From an uncultured beta proteobacterium (GTDB lineage: Bacteria; Pseudomonadota; Gammaproteobacteria; Burkholderiales; SG8-41), in contig CAISYC010000022.1 in the NCBI GenBank assembly GCA_903889565.1, forward strand, positions 21,877 to 85,876: DNA of 64,000 nucleotides, read 5' to 3'. This document shows, one piece after another, positions 28,154 to 38,492 of the stretch (the stretch's first letter is position 1; each line of letters opens with the position of its first letter). Under the pieces are notes generated by a model. The model made no database searches and was not told the origin of the DNA. It worked only from the letters and a program-made list of their open reading frames with translations. The position numbers and the translations under genes are program-made.

Positions 28154-28990
28154 TTAGTCGTCGAAACGCATCGACAGGTCGGCCGCTTTCACGTCCTTGG
28201 TGAGCCCGCCGATCGAAATGCGATCGACGCCGGTTTCGGCAATTTCACGCACATTCGCCAGCGTGATGCCGCCAGAGGCTTCGAGTTGCGCGCGACCGGC
28301 CGTGATCGCCACGGCTTCGCGCATTTTTGCGCAATCCATGTTGTCGAGCAGGATCATTTTTGCGCCGGCGGCCAGCGCCTCGCGCAATTGCTCGAGCGTC
28401 TCGACTTCAACCTGGATCCACTCCGCGGCAGGCGCGAGACGGGTCGCTTCCCGCAACGCAGGAGTAATGCCGCCGGCCGCGGCAAGATGGTTTTCCTTGA
28501 TCAGGATGGCGTCGAACAGGCCGAGGCGGTGATTGCAGCCGCCGCCGGTGATGACGGCATATTTCTGTGCAACCCGGAGGCCCGGCAGGGTTTTGCGGGT
28601 ATCGAGAATTTTCGCGCGCGTGCCGCGCACGGCATCGACGTAACGCCGCGTCGCCGTCGCCACGCCCGAGAGCAGCTGCAGGAAGTTGAGGCCGCAGCGT
28701 TCGCCGCTGAGCAGGGCGCGCGCACTGCCGTCGAGCGTGCACAGCGTGCTGCCTGCCGGCGCGAGCGTGCCGTCATCAATCTGCCACTGAATCTTCACCG
28801 CCGGATCGAGGCGCTCAAAACAGGCATCGAACCAGGCGCGGCCGCAGACCACGATTTCTGCGCGCGTGATGACATGTGCATCCGCCCGGGCATCGGCTGG
28901 GATCAGTTGCGCGGTGAGGTCGCCACCGCCGAGGTCCTCTTCAAGTGCGGCGCTGACGTTGCGTTCGATAGCGAGTGCCAAGCCCTTCAT
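28154..28990 (-). CDS. nadC: Nicotinate-nucleotide pyrophosphorylase (quinolinate phosphoribosyltransferase)
   Basis: 278 residues from the second of two nearby ATGs (the first, at 28994-28996, adds two residues). The enzyme makes nicotinate mononucleotide from quinolinate and PRPP in NAD synthesis. Motifs are EEDLGGGDLTAQL, SGERCGLNFLQLLSGVAT, DTRKTLPGLRVAQKYAVITGGGCNHR and EASGGITLANVREIAETGVDRIS. It is convergent with thrC and divergent from the glutamate-synthase-like gene. Confidence 0.95.
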   Translation of the reverse strand: MKGLALAIERNVSAALEEDLGGGDLTAQLIPADARADAHVITRAEIVVCGRAWFDACFERLDPAVKIQWQIDDGTLAPAGSTLCTLDGSARALLSGERCGLNFLQLLSGVATATRRYVDAVRGTRAKILDTRKTLPGLRVAQKYAVITGGGCNHRLGLFDAILIKENHLAAAGGITPALREATRLAPAAEWIQVEVETLEQLREALAAGAKMILLDNMDCAKMREAVAITAGRAQLEASGGITLANVREIAETGVDRISIGGLTKDVKAADLSMRFDD

Positions 28991-29045
28991 TTTCAACTAT
29001 ATTGGCCGTAGATAGGTGGATGAATTTTACCTGATAGGGGGCAGC

Positions 29046-30539
29046 ATGACCGGAGTCATGGGGATCATATCCTACGGTCTGGGAACGATTATCGGCTTTT
29101 TCGTGATCGGGGTTCTGTTGTTCTGGTTTATCCAGGACGTCACCCAGAAGAAACACACGGTGCTGCGCAACTATCCGGTGATCGGGCGGCTGCGCTTTAT
29201 TCTCGAGCAAATGGGCGAGTATTTCCGGCAGTATTTCTTCGCCGGCGACCGCGACGAGATGCCGTTTAACCGGGCCACGCGCGGCTGGGTTTATCGCGAG
29301 GCCAAGGACGAGGGCGGCATCATCGGCTTCGGCTCGACCCAGGACATGCGCGAACCGGGTTCGATCATTTTCGTCAATCACCCGTTTCCCGTGCTGGAGC
29401 AGGACCGGCTGCCGACACCGTCCTTGATCATCGGCGAGGGGCATTGCCGTTATCCTTTTGAGGCGCGCTCGGTGACCAATATCTCCGGCATGAGTTTCGG
29501 CGCGATTTCGGAACCGGCGGTGCGCGCCTTGTCGCGCGGCGCCGGTGTCGCAGGCTGCTGGATGGACACCGGCGAGGGCGGACTGTCGCCCTACCATCGC
29601 GAGGGCGACTGCGATCTGATCATGCAGATCGGCACCGCCAAGTACGGCATCCGCGATCACGACGGCAATTTTTCGCCGGAGAAAGCACGCGAACTTTCGC
29701 ATGTGGTCAAGGCCTTCGAGATCAAACTGTCGCAGGGCGCGAAACCGGGCAAGGGCGGCGTGCTGCCCGGCGGCAAGGTCACCGCCGAAATTGCGCGCAT
29801 ACGCGGCATTCCCGAAGGGCAGGATTCGATCAGTCCGAATCGTCATCAGGACATCGCCAACATCGACCAGTTGCTCGACAAAGTCGTCTACGTGCGCGAC
29901 CTTACGGGACGGCCGGTCGGCGTGAAGACGGCCATCGGCGGCTGGGATTTCATGCACGACTTGTGCGAGGCGGTGTTGCGGCGCGGGCTGCAGGATGCGC
30001 CGGATTTTCTGGTAATCGACGGCGGCGAGGGCGGCAGCGGTGCGGCACCGCAGACGCTGATGGATCACATGAGCCTGCCGATCGCCGAGGCGTTGCCGCG
30101 CGCGGTCGATGCCCTGCTGCAGGCGGGTCTCAAGCAGCGAATCCGCGTGGTCGCCTCTGGCAAACTGGTGACCTCGGCGCGCGCGGCGTGGGCGCTGTGC
30201 ACCGGCGCCGATTTCATTAACACCGCGCGCGGGCCGATGTTTGCATTGGGCTGCATCCAGGCCATGCGCTGCCATACCAATACCTGCCCGACCGGCGTCA
30301 CCACCCACAACAAACGCCTGCAGCGCGGGCTGGTGGTCGAGGAAAAGTATGTGCGCGTGGCCAACTACGTGCGCAACATGAACAAGGAGATCGACATGAT
30401 CGCCCACTCCTGCGGCTGCCGCCATGCGCGCGAACTGCGCCGCGAGCATGTGCGCATCGTGCAGACGGCCAACCAGAGCATGGCGTTAAGCATGCTGCAT
30501 CCCTATCCGGCGGCCGGGCTGCCGGTGGACGGCGGCTGA
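29046..30539 (+). CDS. Membrane-anchored FMN-binding glutamate synthase family protein
   Basis: 497 residues. One N-terminal membrane helix (about 10-30) is followed by the FMN and iron-sulfur domain of the GltB large subunit. Motifs are SFGAISEPAVRALSRGA, SQGAKPGKGGVLPG, DGGEGGSGAAP and the cluster cysteines in CIQAMRCHTNTCPTGV. It lacks the N-terminal glutaminase domain and no gltD adjoins it, so it cannot work as ordinary glutamate synthase by itself. ATG 29046 follows GGGGG; an earlier GTG at 29016 is less likely. The physiological reaction is unknown. Confidence 0.86.
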   Translation: MTGVMGIISYGLGTIIGFFVIGVLLFWFIQDVTQKKHTVLRNYPVIGRLRFILEQMGEYFRQYFFAGDRDEMPFNRATRGWVYREAKDEGGIIGFGSTQDMREPGSIIFVNHPFPVLEQDRLPTPSLIIGEGHCRYPFEARSVTNISGMSFGAISEPAVRALSRGAGVAGCWMDTGEGGLSPYHREGDCDLIMQIGTAKYGIRDHDGNFSPEKARELSHVVKAFEIKLSQGAKPGKGGVLPGGKVTAEIARIRGIPEGQDSISPNRHQDIANIDQLLDKVVYVRDLTGRPVGVKTAIGGWDFMHDLCEAVLRRGLQDAPDFLVIDGGEGGSGAAPQTLMDHMSLPIAEALPRAVDALLQAGLKQRIRVVASGKLVTSARAAWALCTGADFINTARGPMFALGCIQAMRCHTNTCPTGVTTHNKRLQRGLVVEEKYVRVANYVRNMNKEIDMIAHSCGCRHARELRREHVRIVQTANQSMALSMLHPYPAAGLPVDGG

Positions 30540-30571
30540 CCCCCGGCGCGAGATAAATCCGCGCCCGGCAA

Positions 30572-30598
30572 TTGAAATCCGGGGGAAAAGCCCCATGT
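30572..30598 (+). promoter_or_regulatory. Sigma-32 heat-shock promoter of clpB
   Basis: TTGAAA at 30572-30577, a 13-base spacer and CCCCATGT at 30591-30598 match the heat-shock consensus (CTTGAAA, 11-15 bases, CCCCATnT) almost exactly. It lies 36 bases before the clpB start codon, in the right orientation, and fits the known heat control of clpB. Confidence 0.85.
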
Positions 30599-30633
30599 GG
30601 CAGGCATGACATTTACAGGATGTATGCACAGCC

Positions 30634-33213
30634 ATGCGATTTGACAAATTCACCACCAAGTTTCAACAGGCCTTCGCCGACGCGCAGAGCCTTGCCGTCG
30701 GGCAGGACAATCCCTACATCGAGCCCCAGCATTTGCTGCAGGCGCTGCTGCAGCAGGAGGACGGCAGCACGGCTTCGCTGATGGCGCGTGCCGGCGTAAA
30801 CGTGTCGGCGCTGAAAACGGCCTTGGGTGCCGCGCTGAAACGTTTGCCCAAGGTCGAAGGGCAGGGCGGAGAGGTCAACGTTTCGCGCGACCTCACGGCA
30901 CTGCTCAACCTGACCGACAAGGAGGCGCAAAAACACGACGACCAGTTCATCGCCTCCGAAATGTTCCTGCTCGCCTTGACCCAGGACAAGGGCGAAACGG
31001 GCAGCCTGTTCAAGCAGCATGGCGGCACCCGTGCCGCGCTCGAAAAAGCGGTCAATGCGGTGCGCGGCGGCGAGAGCGTCGGCAGCGCGGATGCGGAAGG
31101 CGCGCGCGAGGCGCTAAAAAAATACACGGTGGATGTGACCGAATTGGCGCGCGCCGGCAAACTCGATCCGGTGATCGGCCGCGACGATGAAATCCGCCGC
31201 GTGATCCAGATCCTGCAGCGCCGCACCAAAAACAATCCCGTGCTGATCGGCGAGCCGGGTGTCGGCAAGACGGCAATCGTCGAGGGACTCGCCCAGCGCA
31301 TCGTCAACGGCGAAGTGCCCGAAACGCTGAAGAACAAGCGCGTCTTGTCGCTCGACATGGCGATGCTGCTGGCGGGGGCCAAGTACCGCGGCGAATTCGA
31401 GGAGCGTCTGAAATCCGTGTTGAAGGAGATCGCGCAGGACGCCGGTCGCACCATCGTCTTCATTGACGAACTGCACACCATGGTCGGTGCCGGCAAGGCC
31501 GAGGGGGCAATCGACGCCGGTAACATGTTGAAGCCCGCGCTCGCGCGCGGTGAACTGCATTGCGTGGGCGCCACCACGCTCGACGAATTCCGCAAATACA
31601 TCGAAAAGGACGCTGCGCTCGAACGCCGGTTTCAGAAGGTGCTGGTCGATGAGCCGTCGGTCGAAAGCACCATCGCGATTCTGCGCGGCCTGCAGGAAAA
31701 GTATGAGGTGCATCACGGCGTTGATATCACCGACCCGGCGATCGTCGCCGCCGCCGAGCTTTCGCACCGCTACATCACCGACCGTTTTCTGCCGGACAAG
31801 GCAATCGACCTGATCGACGAGGCGGCCTCGCGCATCAAGATGGAAATCGATTCGAAGCCCGAATCGATGGACAAGCTCGATCGCCGGCTGATCCAGTTGA
31901 AGATCGAACGCGAGGCCGTACGCAAGGAAAAGGATGAGGCATCGCTGAAACGCATGGCAGCGCTTGAGGAAGAGATCAAGCGGCTGGAACGCGAGTACGC
32001 AGACCTCGAGGAAATCTGGAAAACCGAAAAGTCGCAGCTGCAGGGTTCGCAACACGTCAAGGAAGAACTCGAGAAGCTCAAGCTTGAAATGGAAGCGGCC
32101 AAGCGCAAGGGCGACTGGCAGAAGGTTTCCGAAATTCAGTACGGCAAAGTTCCGCAGCTGGAGGCACAGTTGAAGCAGGCCGACAAGGCGCCCGTCGCTG
32201 GCGCAAAGCCGCGTCTGTTGCGTACCCAGGTCGGTGCCGAGGAAATCGCCGAGGTGGTGTCGCGCGCGACCGGCATCCCGGTGTCGAAAATGATGCAGGG
32301 CGAGCGCGACAAGCTGTTGCTGATGGAAGACCGCCTGCACCAGCGCGTGGTTGGCCAGAACGAGGCGGTGCATCTGGTGTCGGATGCGATCCGGCGTTCG
32401 CGCGCAGGGCTCGCCGACCCGGATAAACCCTACGGCTCCTTCCTGTTTCTCGGGCCGACCGGTGTCGGCAAGACCGAGTTGTGCAAGGCGCTCGCGGAAT
32501 TCCTGTTCGATTCCGAGGAGCACATGATCCGTATCGACATGAGCGAGTTCATGGAAAAGCATTCGGTGGCACGTCTGATCGGCGCGCCCCCCGGCTATGT
32601 CGGTTACGAGGAGGGGGGGTACCTGACCGAGGCGGTGCGGCGCAAACCGTATTCGGTGATCCTGCTCGACGAAATCGAGAAGGCGCATCCCGACGTGTTC
32701 AACGTGCTGTTGCAGGTGCTTGATGACGGTCGCATGACCGACGGGCAGGGCCGCACGGTCGATTTCAAGAACACCGTGATCGTGATGACATCGAATCTCG
32801 GCTCGCAGATGATCCAGCAGATGAGCGGCGACGATTACCAGATTGTGAAACTGGCGGTGCTGGGCGAAGTGAAGGCGCATTTCCGGCCCGAGTTCGTCAA
32901 CCGCATTGATGAAATCGTCGTCTTCCATGCGCTCGATGAAAAGAATATCCGCGCGATTGCGCGCATGCAGATCGGCCTGCTCGAGAAACGTCTCGCCAAG
33001 ATGGAAATCAAGCTCGACGTGTCGGAAGCGGCGCTCGATCTGGTTGCAAAGGCGGGATTCGATCCGGTCTACGGCGCGCGCCCGCTGAAACGCGCGATTC
33101 AGTCGGAATTCGAGAATCCGCTGGCCAAACGGATCCTCGAAGGCGGCGTCGCAGCCAAGGACACGGTCAAGGCCGATGTCCTGAAAGGCGCGCTGCACTT
33201 CGACAAGGTCTGA
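30634..33213 (+). CDS. clpB: ATP-dependent disaggregase ClpB
   Basis: 859-residue Hsp100 chaperone that rescues aggregated proteins together with DnaK. In order it has a Clp-N repeat domain (1-145), the first AAA+ module with GEPGVGKT at 206-213, a long coiled-coil middle domain (about 400-530, Glu/Lys/Arg-rich) that marks ClpB rather than ClpA or ClpC, and the second AAA+ module with GPTGVGKT at 607-614. A C-terminal D2-small domain follows. Length is normal. It is probably monocistronic and heat-inducible. Confidence 0.97.
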   Translation: MRFDKFTTKFQQAFADAQSLAVGQDNPYIEPQHLLQALLQQEDGSTASLMARAGVNVSALKTALGAALKRLPKVEGQGGEVNVSRDLTALLNLTDKEAQKHDDQFIASEMFLLALTQDKGETGSLFKQHGGTRAALEKAVNAVRGGESVGSADAEGAREALKKYTVDVTELARAGKLDPVIGRDDEIRRVIQILQRRTKNNPVLIGEPGVGKTAIVEGLAQRIVNGEVPETLKNKRVLSLDMAMLLAGAKYRGEFEERLKSVLKEIAQDAGRTIVFIDELHTMVGAGKAEGAIDAGNMLKPALARGELHCVGATTLDEFRKYIEKDAALERRFQKVLVDEPSVESTIAILRGLQEKYEVHHGVDITDPAIVAAAELSHRYITDRFLPDKAIDLIDEAASRIKMEIDSKPESMDKLDRRLIQLKIEREAVRKEKDEASLKRMAALEEEIKRLEREYADLEEIWKTEKSQLQGSQHVKEELEKLKLEMEAAKRKGDWQKVSEIQYGKVPQLEAQLKQADKAPVAGAKPRLLRTQVGAEEIAEVVSRATGIPVSKMMQGERDKLLLMEDRLHQRVVGQNEAVHLVSDAIRRSRAGLADPDKPYGSFLFLGPTGVGKTELCKALAEFLFDSEEHMIRIDMSEFMEKHSVARLIGAPPGYVGYEEGGYLTEAVRRKPYSVILLDEIEKAHPDVFNVLLQVLDDGRMTDGQGRTVDFKNTVIVMTSNLGSQMIQQMSGDDYQIVKLAVLGEVKAHFRPEFVNRIDEIVVFHALDEKNIRAIARMQIGLLEKRLAKMEIKLDVSEAALDLVAKAGFDPVYGARPLKRAIQSEFENPLAKRILEGGVAAKDTVKADVLKGALHFDKV

Positions 33214-33458
33214 GCGGCCTTGCCGCCCGTTGCGGGATGCTTTGCATCCGCAGCCGGCATATCGAGCGTGATAATTTTCACACTTGATCTGATTTAGTGT
33301 TGGCGCCGGGCGCCGGCGGCCCCCAGCAGGGAATGAATTTTGCTATCGTCTTGCCCGTAATCGATGCGGAACCCGGTCGTCGCTCGAATGCATCGGCGAT
33401 GCGTCGAAACTTGTGCGGCTGGACCGGAGTTTCCGGATAGCACGTTGAAGAGCGGGCA
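33214..33458. other. Intergenic region clpB to GGDEF/EAL gene
   Basis: A hairpin-like repeat (GCGGGATGC, TTT, GCATCCGC; 33231-33250) follows clpB without a T-run and may act as a weak terminator. No further gene is supported. Confidence 0.35.
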
Positions 33459-35675
33459 ATGGCGAAACCAGGCAAGCTGGGACCAAAATCAAAGCCGCCG
33501 GGCAAGCGTGCGGCGGCGCGTGTCGTTGAAAAATCGCGCAGCAGCGACGTCAAAGCGCTGGCGGCGGTGGTGGCCGGGCTCGACGGCATGCTGTATCGCT
33601 GTCGCGACAACCGGACCCGCACCTTCGAATTTGCCAGCGATGGCTGCCTCGCGCTGACCGGTTATACCGCAGCCCAGTTGTTGTCCGGACGCGGCGCCTC
33701 GTATTGCGGATTGATTCATGCCGATGATCGCAACCGCATCGCCATTGAAATTGCCGCCGCCATCCGAACCAGCGCGCGCTTTACCGTCGAATACCGCATT
33801 ACGGCGCGAGACGGCAGCGTCAAATGGGTGCGGGAACGCGGTGCAGTGAAAGCAGCGGGCACCTCGAAGTCGCACCTGATTGAAGGTTACATCGAGGATG
33901 TGACCGCTCAGCGCGCGGAAATCCGCGCCCTGCAGGATTCGGAGCGGCGGTTTCGCAGCCTGTTCGAGAACGCCACGGAAGGGATTTTCCAGACCTCGCT
34001 GTCGGGCGTTTATCTTAACGTCAATCCGGCGCTGGCAACCATTTACGGCTACGACTCGCCGCAGGACGTGATTGCGGCGGTGGCCGACATCGAGAAACAA
34101 CTCTATGTCGATCCGGCGCGGCGCGCCGAGTTCATTCGCCTGATGCGCGAGAACGGCGCCGTCGCCAATTTTGTGTCAGAGGTTCGCCGTCGCAACGGGG
34201 AGCGCATCTGGATTTCCGAAAATGCACGGGCGGTTTACGACGACGACGGCACGCTGTTGTTCTACGAGGGCACGGTCGAGGACGTCACCGAAACCAAGCT
34301 GAATCAGGAGAAGCTTGAATATCTCGCCAATCACGATGCGGTAACCGGGCTGCCTAACCGCCTGTTGATGAATGACCGCTTGCGCCAGATGATGCTGCAG
34401 GCGCAGCGCAATCACAGCGTGGTAGCGGTGGCGCTGATCGATCTCGATCATTTCAAGCTGATCAACGATACCTTCGGCCACAATCAGGGCGACCAGTTGC
34501 TGCAGACGGTGGCGCGGCGCATGCAGGCCTGTCTGCGCGATACAGATACCGTTGCTCGGTTGGGCGGCGACGAATTCGTGCTGCTGCTGTCGGGCGAGGG
34601 GCGCGGTGAGGCGCTCTCGCAGGTCACGCAGCGCGTGTTGAAGGCTATCGCGCTGCCGTGGCGGGTCGAGCAGCGCGAACTCAGCGTGTCGTGCAGCATC
34701 GGTGTGAGCGTGTTTCCGCGCGACGGCCGCGACGTGCAGACGCTGCTGAAAAACGCCGACACCGCGATGTACAAGGCCAAGGAACTGGGCCGCAACAACT
34801 TCCAGTTTTATTCGCCGGACATGAATGCAGCGATCGCCGAACGCCTGGAAATGCAGAACCTGCTGCATCGAGCAGTGGAGGCCGAACAGTTCGTGCTGCT
34901 CTACCAGCCGAAAATCGATCTCGCCAGCGGCCGGCTTGCCGGCATGGAGGCGTTGCTGCGCATCAGGGACGATCAGCGCGGCCTGCTACCGCCGCTGAAT
35001 TTCATCCAGATTGCCGAAGAAACCGGGCTCATTGTCAAAATCGGCGAATGGGTGCTGCGCGAGGCCTGCACATTCAACAAGTCACTGCAGCGGCGCGGAC
35101 TGCCGCCGCTGCGCGTGGCGATCAACCTGTCGGCGCGCCAGTTGATGCGTAACGAATTGCTGCGCTCGGTCGAACAGGCGCTGCGCGACGCCGACCTCGG
35201 CGCCGAATACCTTGAACTGGAGCTGACCGAAAGCATGGTCATGCACGATCCCGAAGTTGTTATCGCGATGCTGCAACAGCTTGAGGCGCTGGGGGTGCAG
35301 TTGAGCATCGACGATTTCGGCACCGGTTATTCGAGCCTCAACTATCTGAAACGTTTTCCGGTGCGCAGTCTCAAGATCGACCAGTCGTTCGTGCGCGAAC
35401 TCGGGCAGGACGCCAACGCGGCGGCGATCGTCAAGGCGGTGATTTCGCTCGGTCACAGCCTCGACTTGCAGGTGATCGCCGAAGGCGTCGAAACCGCCGA
35501 TCAACTGGCGTTTCTGATGGAAAACCGTTGCGATGCAATACAGGGCTTTTTATTCAGCCGGCCGCTTGGGGCCGACGCCTTCATTGCTCTGCTGGAACGC
35601 GAGCATGCGCGTATCGACAGCTATGCGGCATTGCGCGAACTCTGTCATTCGCAGCCGGAGCACGGCGGTATCTAG
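33459..35675 (+). CDS. PAS-PAS-GGDEF-EAL cyclic-di-GMP signalling protein
   Basis: 738 residues. A first PAS domain (about 30-150) is followed by a second (about 165-285), then GGDEF with an intact GGDEF at 369-373 and an inhibitory RxxD site at 360-363 (RDTD). The EAL domain has EAL at 497-499 and keeps ELTESM, DDFGTGYSS and EGVET. Both halves look catalytically competent, so it could make or degrade cyclic-di-GMP depending on the PAS signal. There are no membrane segments, so it is cytoplasmic. The signal is unknown. Confidence 0.92.
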   Translation: MAKPGKLGPKSKPPGKRAAARVVEKSRSSDVKALAAVVAGLDGMLYRCRDNRTRTFEFASDGCLALTGYTAAQLLSGRGASYCGLIHADDRNRIAIEIAAAIRTSARFTVEYRITARDGSVKWVRERGAVKAAGTSKSHLIEGYIEDVTAQRAEIRALQDSERRFRSLFENATEGIFQTSLSGVYLNVNPALATIYGYDSPQDVIAAVADIEKQLYVDPARRAEFIRLMRENGAVANFVSEVRRRNGERIWISENARAVYDDDGTLLFYEGTVEDVTETKLNQEKLEYLANHDAVTGLPNRLLMNDRLRQMMLQAQRNHSVVAVALIDLDHFKLINDTFGHNQGDQLLQTVARRMQACLRDTDTVARLGGDEFVLLLSGEGRGEALSQVTQRVLKAIALPWRVEQRELSVSCSIGVSVFPRDGRDVQTLLKNADTAMYKAKELGRNNFQFYSPDMNAAIAERLEMQNLLHRAVEAEQFVLLYQPKIDLASGRLAGMEALLRIRDDQRGLLPPLNFIQIAEETGLIVKIGEWVLREACTFNKSLQRRGLPPLRVAINLSARQLMRNELLRSVEQALRDADLGAEYLELELTESMVMHDPEVVIAMLQQLEALGVQLSIDDFGTGYSSLNYLKRFPVRSLKIDQSFVRELGQDANAAAIVKAVISLGHSLDLQVIAEGVETADQLAFLMENRCDAIQGFLFSRPLGADAFIALLEREHARIDSYAALRELCHSQPEHGGI

Positions 35676-35782
35676 CTCCGCGCTCATTCGCCTGCCGCTG
35701 ACCCGTCGCCGTGTGCGCCCTGCAAACGATATAATCGCGGCCCCGGCGCTGTTTGAACCGGCAATTTTCGTACGGAGCAGTC

Positions 35783-36754
35783 ATGACGATTCGTCAAATT
35801 GAACTACTGTTGGCGATTGTTCTTCTTGTTCTGGCAGCTGCTGTGCCGGCGCAGAATTTCCCCAATCGTCCATTGCGTCTGGTGGTGCCGTTTTCGGCGG
35901 GCGGCGCGGCCGACGTGCCCGCCCGCATACTCACGCAAAAACTGTCCGAGGCGCTTGGCCAGCAGGTCATAGTCGATAACAAGCCGGGCGCCGGCTCGAC
36001 CATCGGCGCCGAAGCCGTGGCGAAAGCGCCGCCTGACGGTTACAACCTGTTGATGATCAGCAATACGCATTTCGTCAGCGCCGCGTTGTACAAAAAACTT
36101 TCATACGATTCGGTCGCGGATTTTGCAGCGGTTACGCAGGTGACGACCGCGCCTAACGTGATTGTTGTGCATCCGTCGCTGCCCGTAAAAAACGTCAAGG
36201 AACTGATCGCGCTGGCCAAGGCGAAACCCGGCAAGATCGATTACGCCTCATCCGGCAACGGCAGTACCCAGCATCTGACCGGCGCGCTGTTTACCAAGAT
36301 GGCGGGCATCGACATGATGCATATTCCTTATCGCGGCAGCGGTCCGGCCACTGCCGATTTGCTGAGCGGCCAGGTCACGGTGGGTTTTCCGGGGATCGCC
36401 GGCATGCTGCCGCAAATCCGCGCCGGCAAGCTGCGCGCGCTGGCGGTCACCGGCAGCAGGCGCTCGCCCGAACTGCCGGACGTGCCGACGGTCGCCGAGG
36501 CGGGAGTCAAGGGCTATGACGTCACTGCATGGTTCGGCGTGGCGGCGCCCAAAGGCGCTCCACGCGAGGTCATCACGCGCTTGCACACCGAATTGCTGAA
36601 AATCGTGAAGACGCCCGACGTCCAGAAGCAGTTGCTGAACGCCGGTCAGGAGGTCGCGTGGCAGGAGACGACCGAGCAGTTCGGTGAAATGCTCAAGGTC
36701 GAGGCGGCGAAATGGGCGCGCATGGTCAAGGAGTCGGGCGCGCAGGTGAATTAA
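35783..36754 (+). CDS. Bug-type (TctC) periplasmic solute receptor
   Basis: 323 residues. A signal peptide (MTIRQIELL, hydrophobic, ending AVPAQ near residue 23) is followed by the Bug/TctC domain: FPNRPLRLVVPFSAGGAADVPAR, VVDNKPGAGSTIGAEAVAKAPPDGY and HIPYRGSGPATADLLSGQV. These receptors feed tripartite tricarboxylate transporters or act as sensors and are greatly expanded in Burkholderiales. No tctA or tctB gene is adjacent. ATG 35783 follows a CGGAG site. The stop overlaps the end of the convergent rhodanese gene. Confidence 0.9.
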   Translation: MTIRQIELLLAIVLLVLAAAVPAQNFPNRPLRLVVPFSAGGAADVPARILTQKLSEALGQQVIVDNKPGAGSTIGAEAVAKAPPDGYNLLMISNTHFVSAALYKKLSYDSVADFAAVTQVTTAPNVIVVHPSLPVKNVKELIALAKAKPGKIDYASSGNGSTQHLTGALFTKMAGIDMMHIPYRGSGPATADLLSGQVTVGFPGIAGMLPQIRAGKLRALAVTGSRRSPELPDVPTVAEAGVKGYDVTAWFGVAAPKGAPREVITRLHTELLKIVKTPDVQKQLLNAGQEVAWQETTEQFGEMLKVEAAKWARMVKESGAQVN

Positions 36755-38340
36755 ACCGGCGCAACGTGAAATTCGGCGCGGTCCTGCGCGTCTAGTTGCG
36801 CCAGCAAGCCGGTTTCCCACGCCAGATACTGGCGCATTGCTTCGCGATTGCCGGCGTGACGGTCGTGCACGAAAAACAGGTGGTCGATGCACTCGTCGTT
36901 GGCCGGTTTTTCCGGCGAGGCCTCGATCGGATAACCGGCCTTGACCCAGGCTGCGATACCGCCTTCCAGCAGGCATAAGTCGGTCTTTCCGGATGCGATC
37001 AATTCAGCGGCGGCGAGTTGTGCGATGGCGGCGTCATCTGCGATCAGCGCGAGCCTGCCGGTGACCTTTTGCACATCACTGACGATGCGCGTGCGGATGC
37101 TCCAGCGGCTGCCGGGCACATGCCCGCGGCGATAGGTCATGCTGGCGTTCAGATCGAAGGCGGTGGCGCGCTTGGCTTCGAGCGCCTGTTTCAGATCCTT
37201 TGATGAAATCCGGTACAGGGCGGGTAAGGCGAAGGCCGGGGTCGGAGAAACCTGCAGTCCCGAATGCACGCCGCCGGCGAGCACGCTGACCTCGTATCCG
37301 AGCTGCGCCAGCCAGCTCGCCACCGCCGGTGCGCGCACGCCTTCGTCGTCGATCAGCACGACGCGTGCATGGCGCACGGCGACCCATTGGTCGGTGGCCT
37401 GGATCAACTGGCCGCCCGGCGTGTGTAGCGTGCCGGCAATCCCGTCCTGCGCATACTCTTCCGCCGTCCTGACGTCGCACAGATAGGTGGTACGTTTTGT
37501 ATCTTTCAGCCACGCGGCGACCTGTTTCGCGGAAATTTCCTGCACGTTGAATCGTTTCATCAACTGTTGCGCCGACGCGCGCGATGCCGCGAGCATAGCC
37601 GGGTCGACTTTTTCCGGGTAGCGTCGCGTCGCCTGCTTCTCAAGCTTGAAGTCGGCGAGGTACCAGCCCTGGGTGCCGTTCTCCAGTGCATAGACGGGAT
37701 TTGTCACGCCGAAATTGATCAGCGTCTGTGCGCCGATGATCGAGCGGGTGCGACCGGCGCAATTGACGATGATTTTGGTTGCGGTGCTGCGCACCATGGT
37801 CGAAATCCGGTAGGGCAGTTCGGCGTTCGGGCAGCAGATGCCGCCTGGGATGTTCATCTTGTTGTATTCGGCGAACGGGCGGCCATCGACGATGACGAAA
37901 TCCTCCTGCGCTGCCTGCATGCGCGCGAGTTCCTGTGCGGTGATGCGTGGCGTGTGGCAGGCGTGCTCGACCAGTTCGCCCAGCGTCTTGCTCGGCACGT
38001 TGACGCCGCGGAAGAGGGCGTAACCGGCCTTGCCCCAGGCTTGCGTGCCGCCCTGCAGAACCGATACATCGACGTAATCGAGGTTGCCCAGGCGGCCGGC
38101 GGCGCGTTCGGCCACCCCCAGCCGACCGTCGTCGCAGACGACGATGCGCGCATTTCGACGCGGCACGAGTGTAAAGATATCGAGTTCCAGCCGGCTGAAT
38201 GGCAGCGGCGTTGCAAACAGCAAATGCGAACTGCCGAATTGACCGGCTTCGCGAACATCAAGGAGGGCGATTTCGCCGCCATCGTGCAGCATCGTCTTGA
38301 GTTCGGCCGCGGAGACGGTTTTTGACTGTTCACGGCTCAT
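36751..38340 (-). CDS. Four-domain rhodanese-like sulfurtransferase
   Basis: 529 residues made of four consecutive rhodanese-like domains (about 10-110, 130-235, 265-370 and 385-490) plus a short C-terminal extension. Domain 1 has Cys69 (IVVCDDGRLG) and domain 2 has Cys194 (IVNCAGRTRS), both where the persulfide cysteine sits. Domains 3 and 4 read VVLIDDEG and LALIADDA there and lack it. So two domains may be active and two structural. ATG 38340 is chosen; a TTG at 38358 would add six residues. It is divergent from a cytochrome b/molybdoenzyme pair, suggesting sulfur-compound metabolism. Confidence 0.85.
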   Translation of the reverse strand: MSREQSKTVSAAELKTMLHDGGEIALLDVREAGQFGSSHLLFATPLPFSRLELDIFTLVPRRNARIVVCDDGRLGVAERAAGRLGNLDYVDVSVLQGGTQAWGKAGYALFRGVNVPSKTLGELVEHACHTPRITAQELARMQAAQEDFVIVDGRPFAEYNKMNIPGGICCPNAELPYRISTMVRSTATKIIVNCAGRTRSIIGAQTLINFGVTNPVYALENGTQGWYLADFKLEKQATRRYPEKVDPAMLAASRASAQQLMKRFNVQEISAKQVAAWLKDTKRTTYLCDVRTAEEYAQDGIAGTLHTPGGQLIQATDQWVAVRHARVVLIDDEGVRAPAVASWLAQLGYEVSVLAGGVHSGLQVSPTPAFALPALYRISSKDLKQALEAKRATAFDLNASMTYRRGHVPGSRWSIRTRIVSDVQKVTGRLALIADDAAIAQLAAAELIASGKTDLCLLEGGIAAWVKAGYPIEASPEKPANDECIDHLFFVHDRHAGNREAMRQYLAWETGLLAQLDAQDRAEFHVAPV

Positions 38341-38492
38341 CGGGTATCCATTATTCAAAAGTGGGGATGTTGTGTTCTTGCCGGATGCTACACGCAGAAT
38401 GTAAGGAATCGGCAGCGCCTGCGTCTAAGCAAACGAGGGCATAATGATCCGGCGCACGCGGCCGGCGGTGGTCGATACGAATGGAGGGCGAC

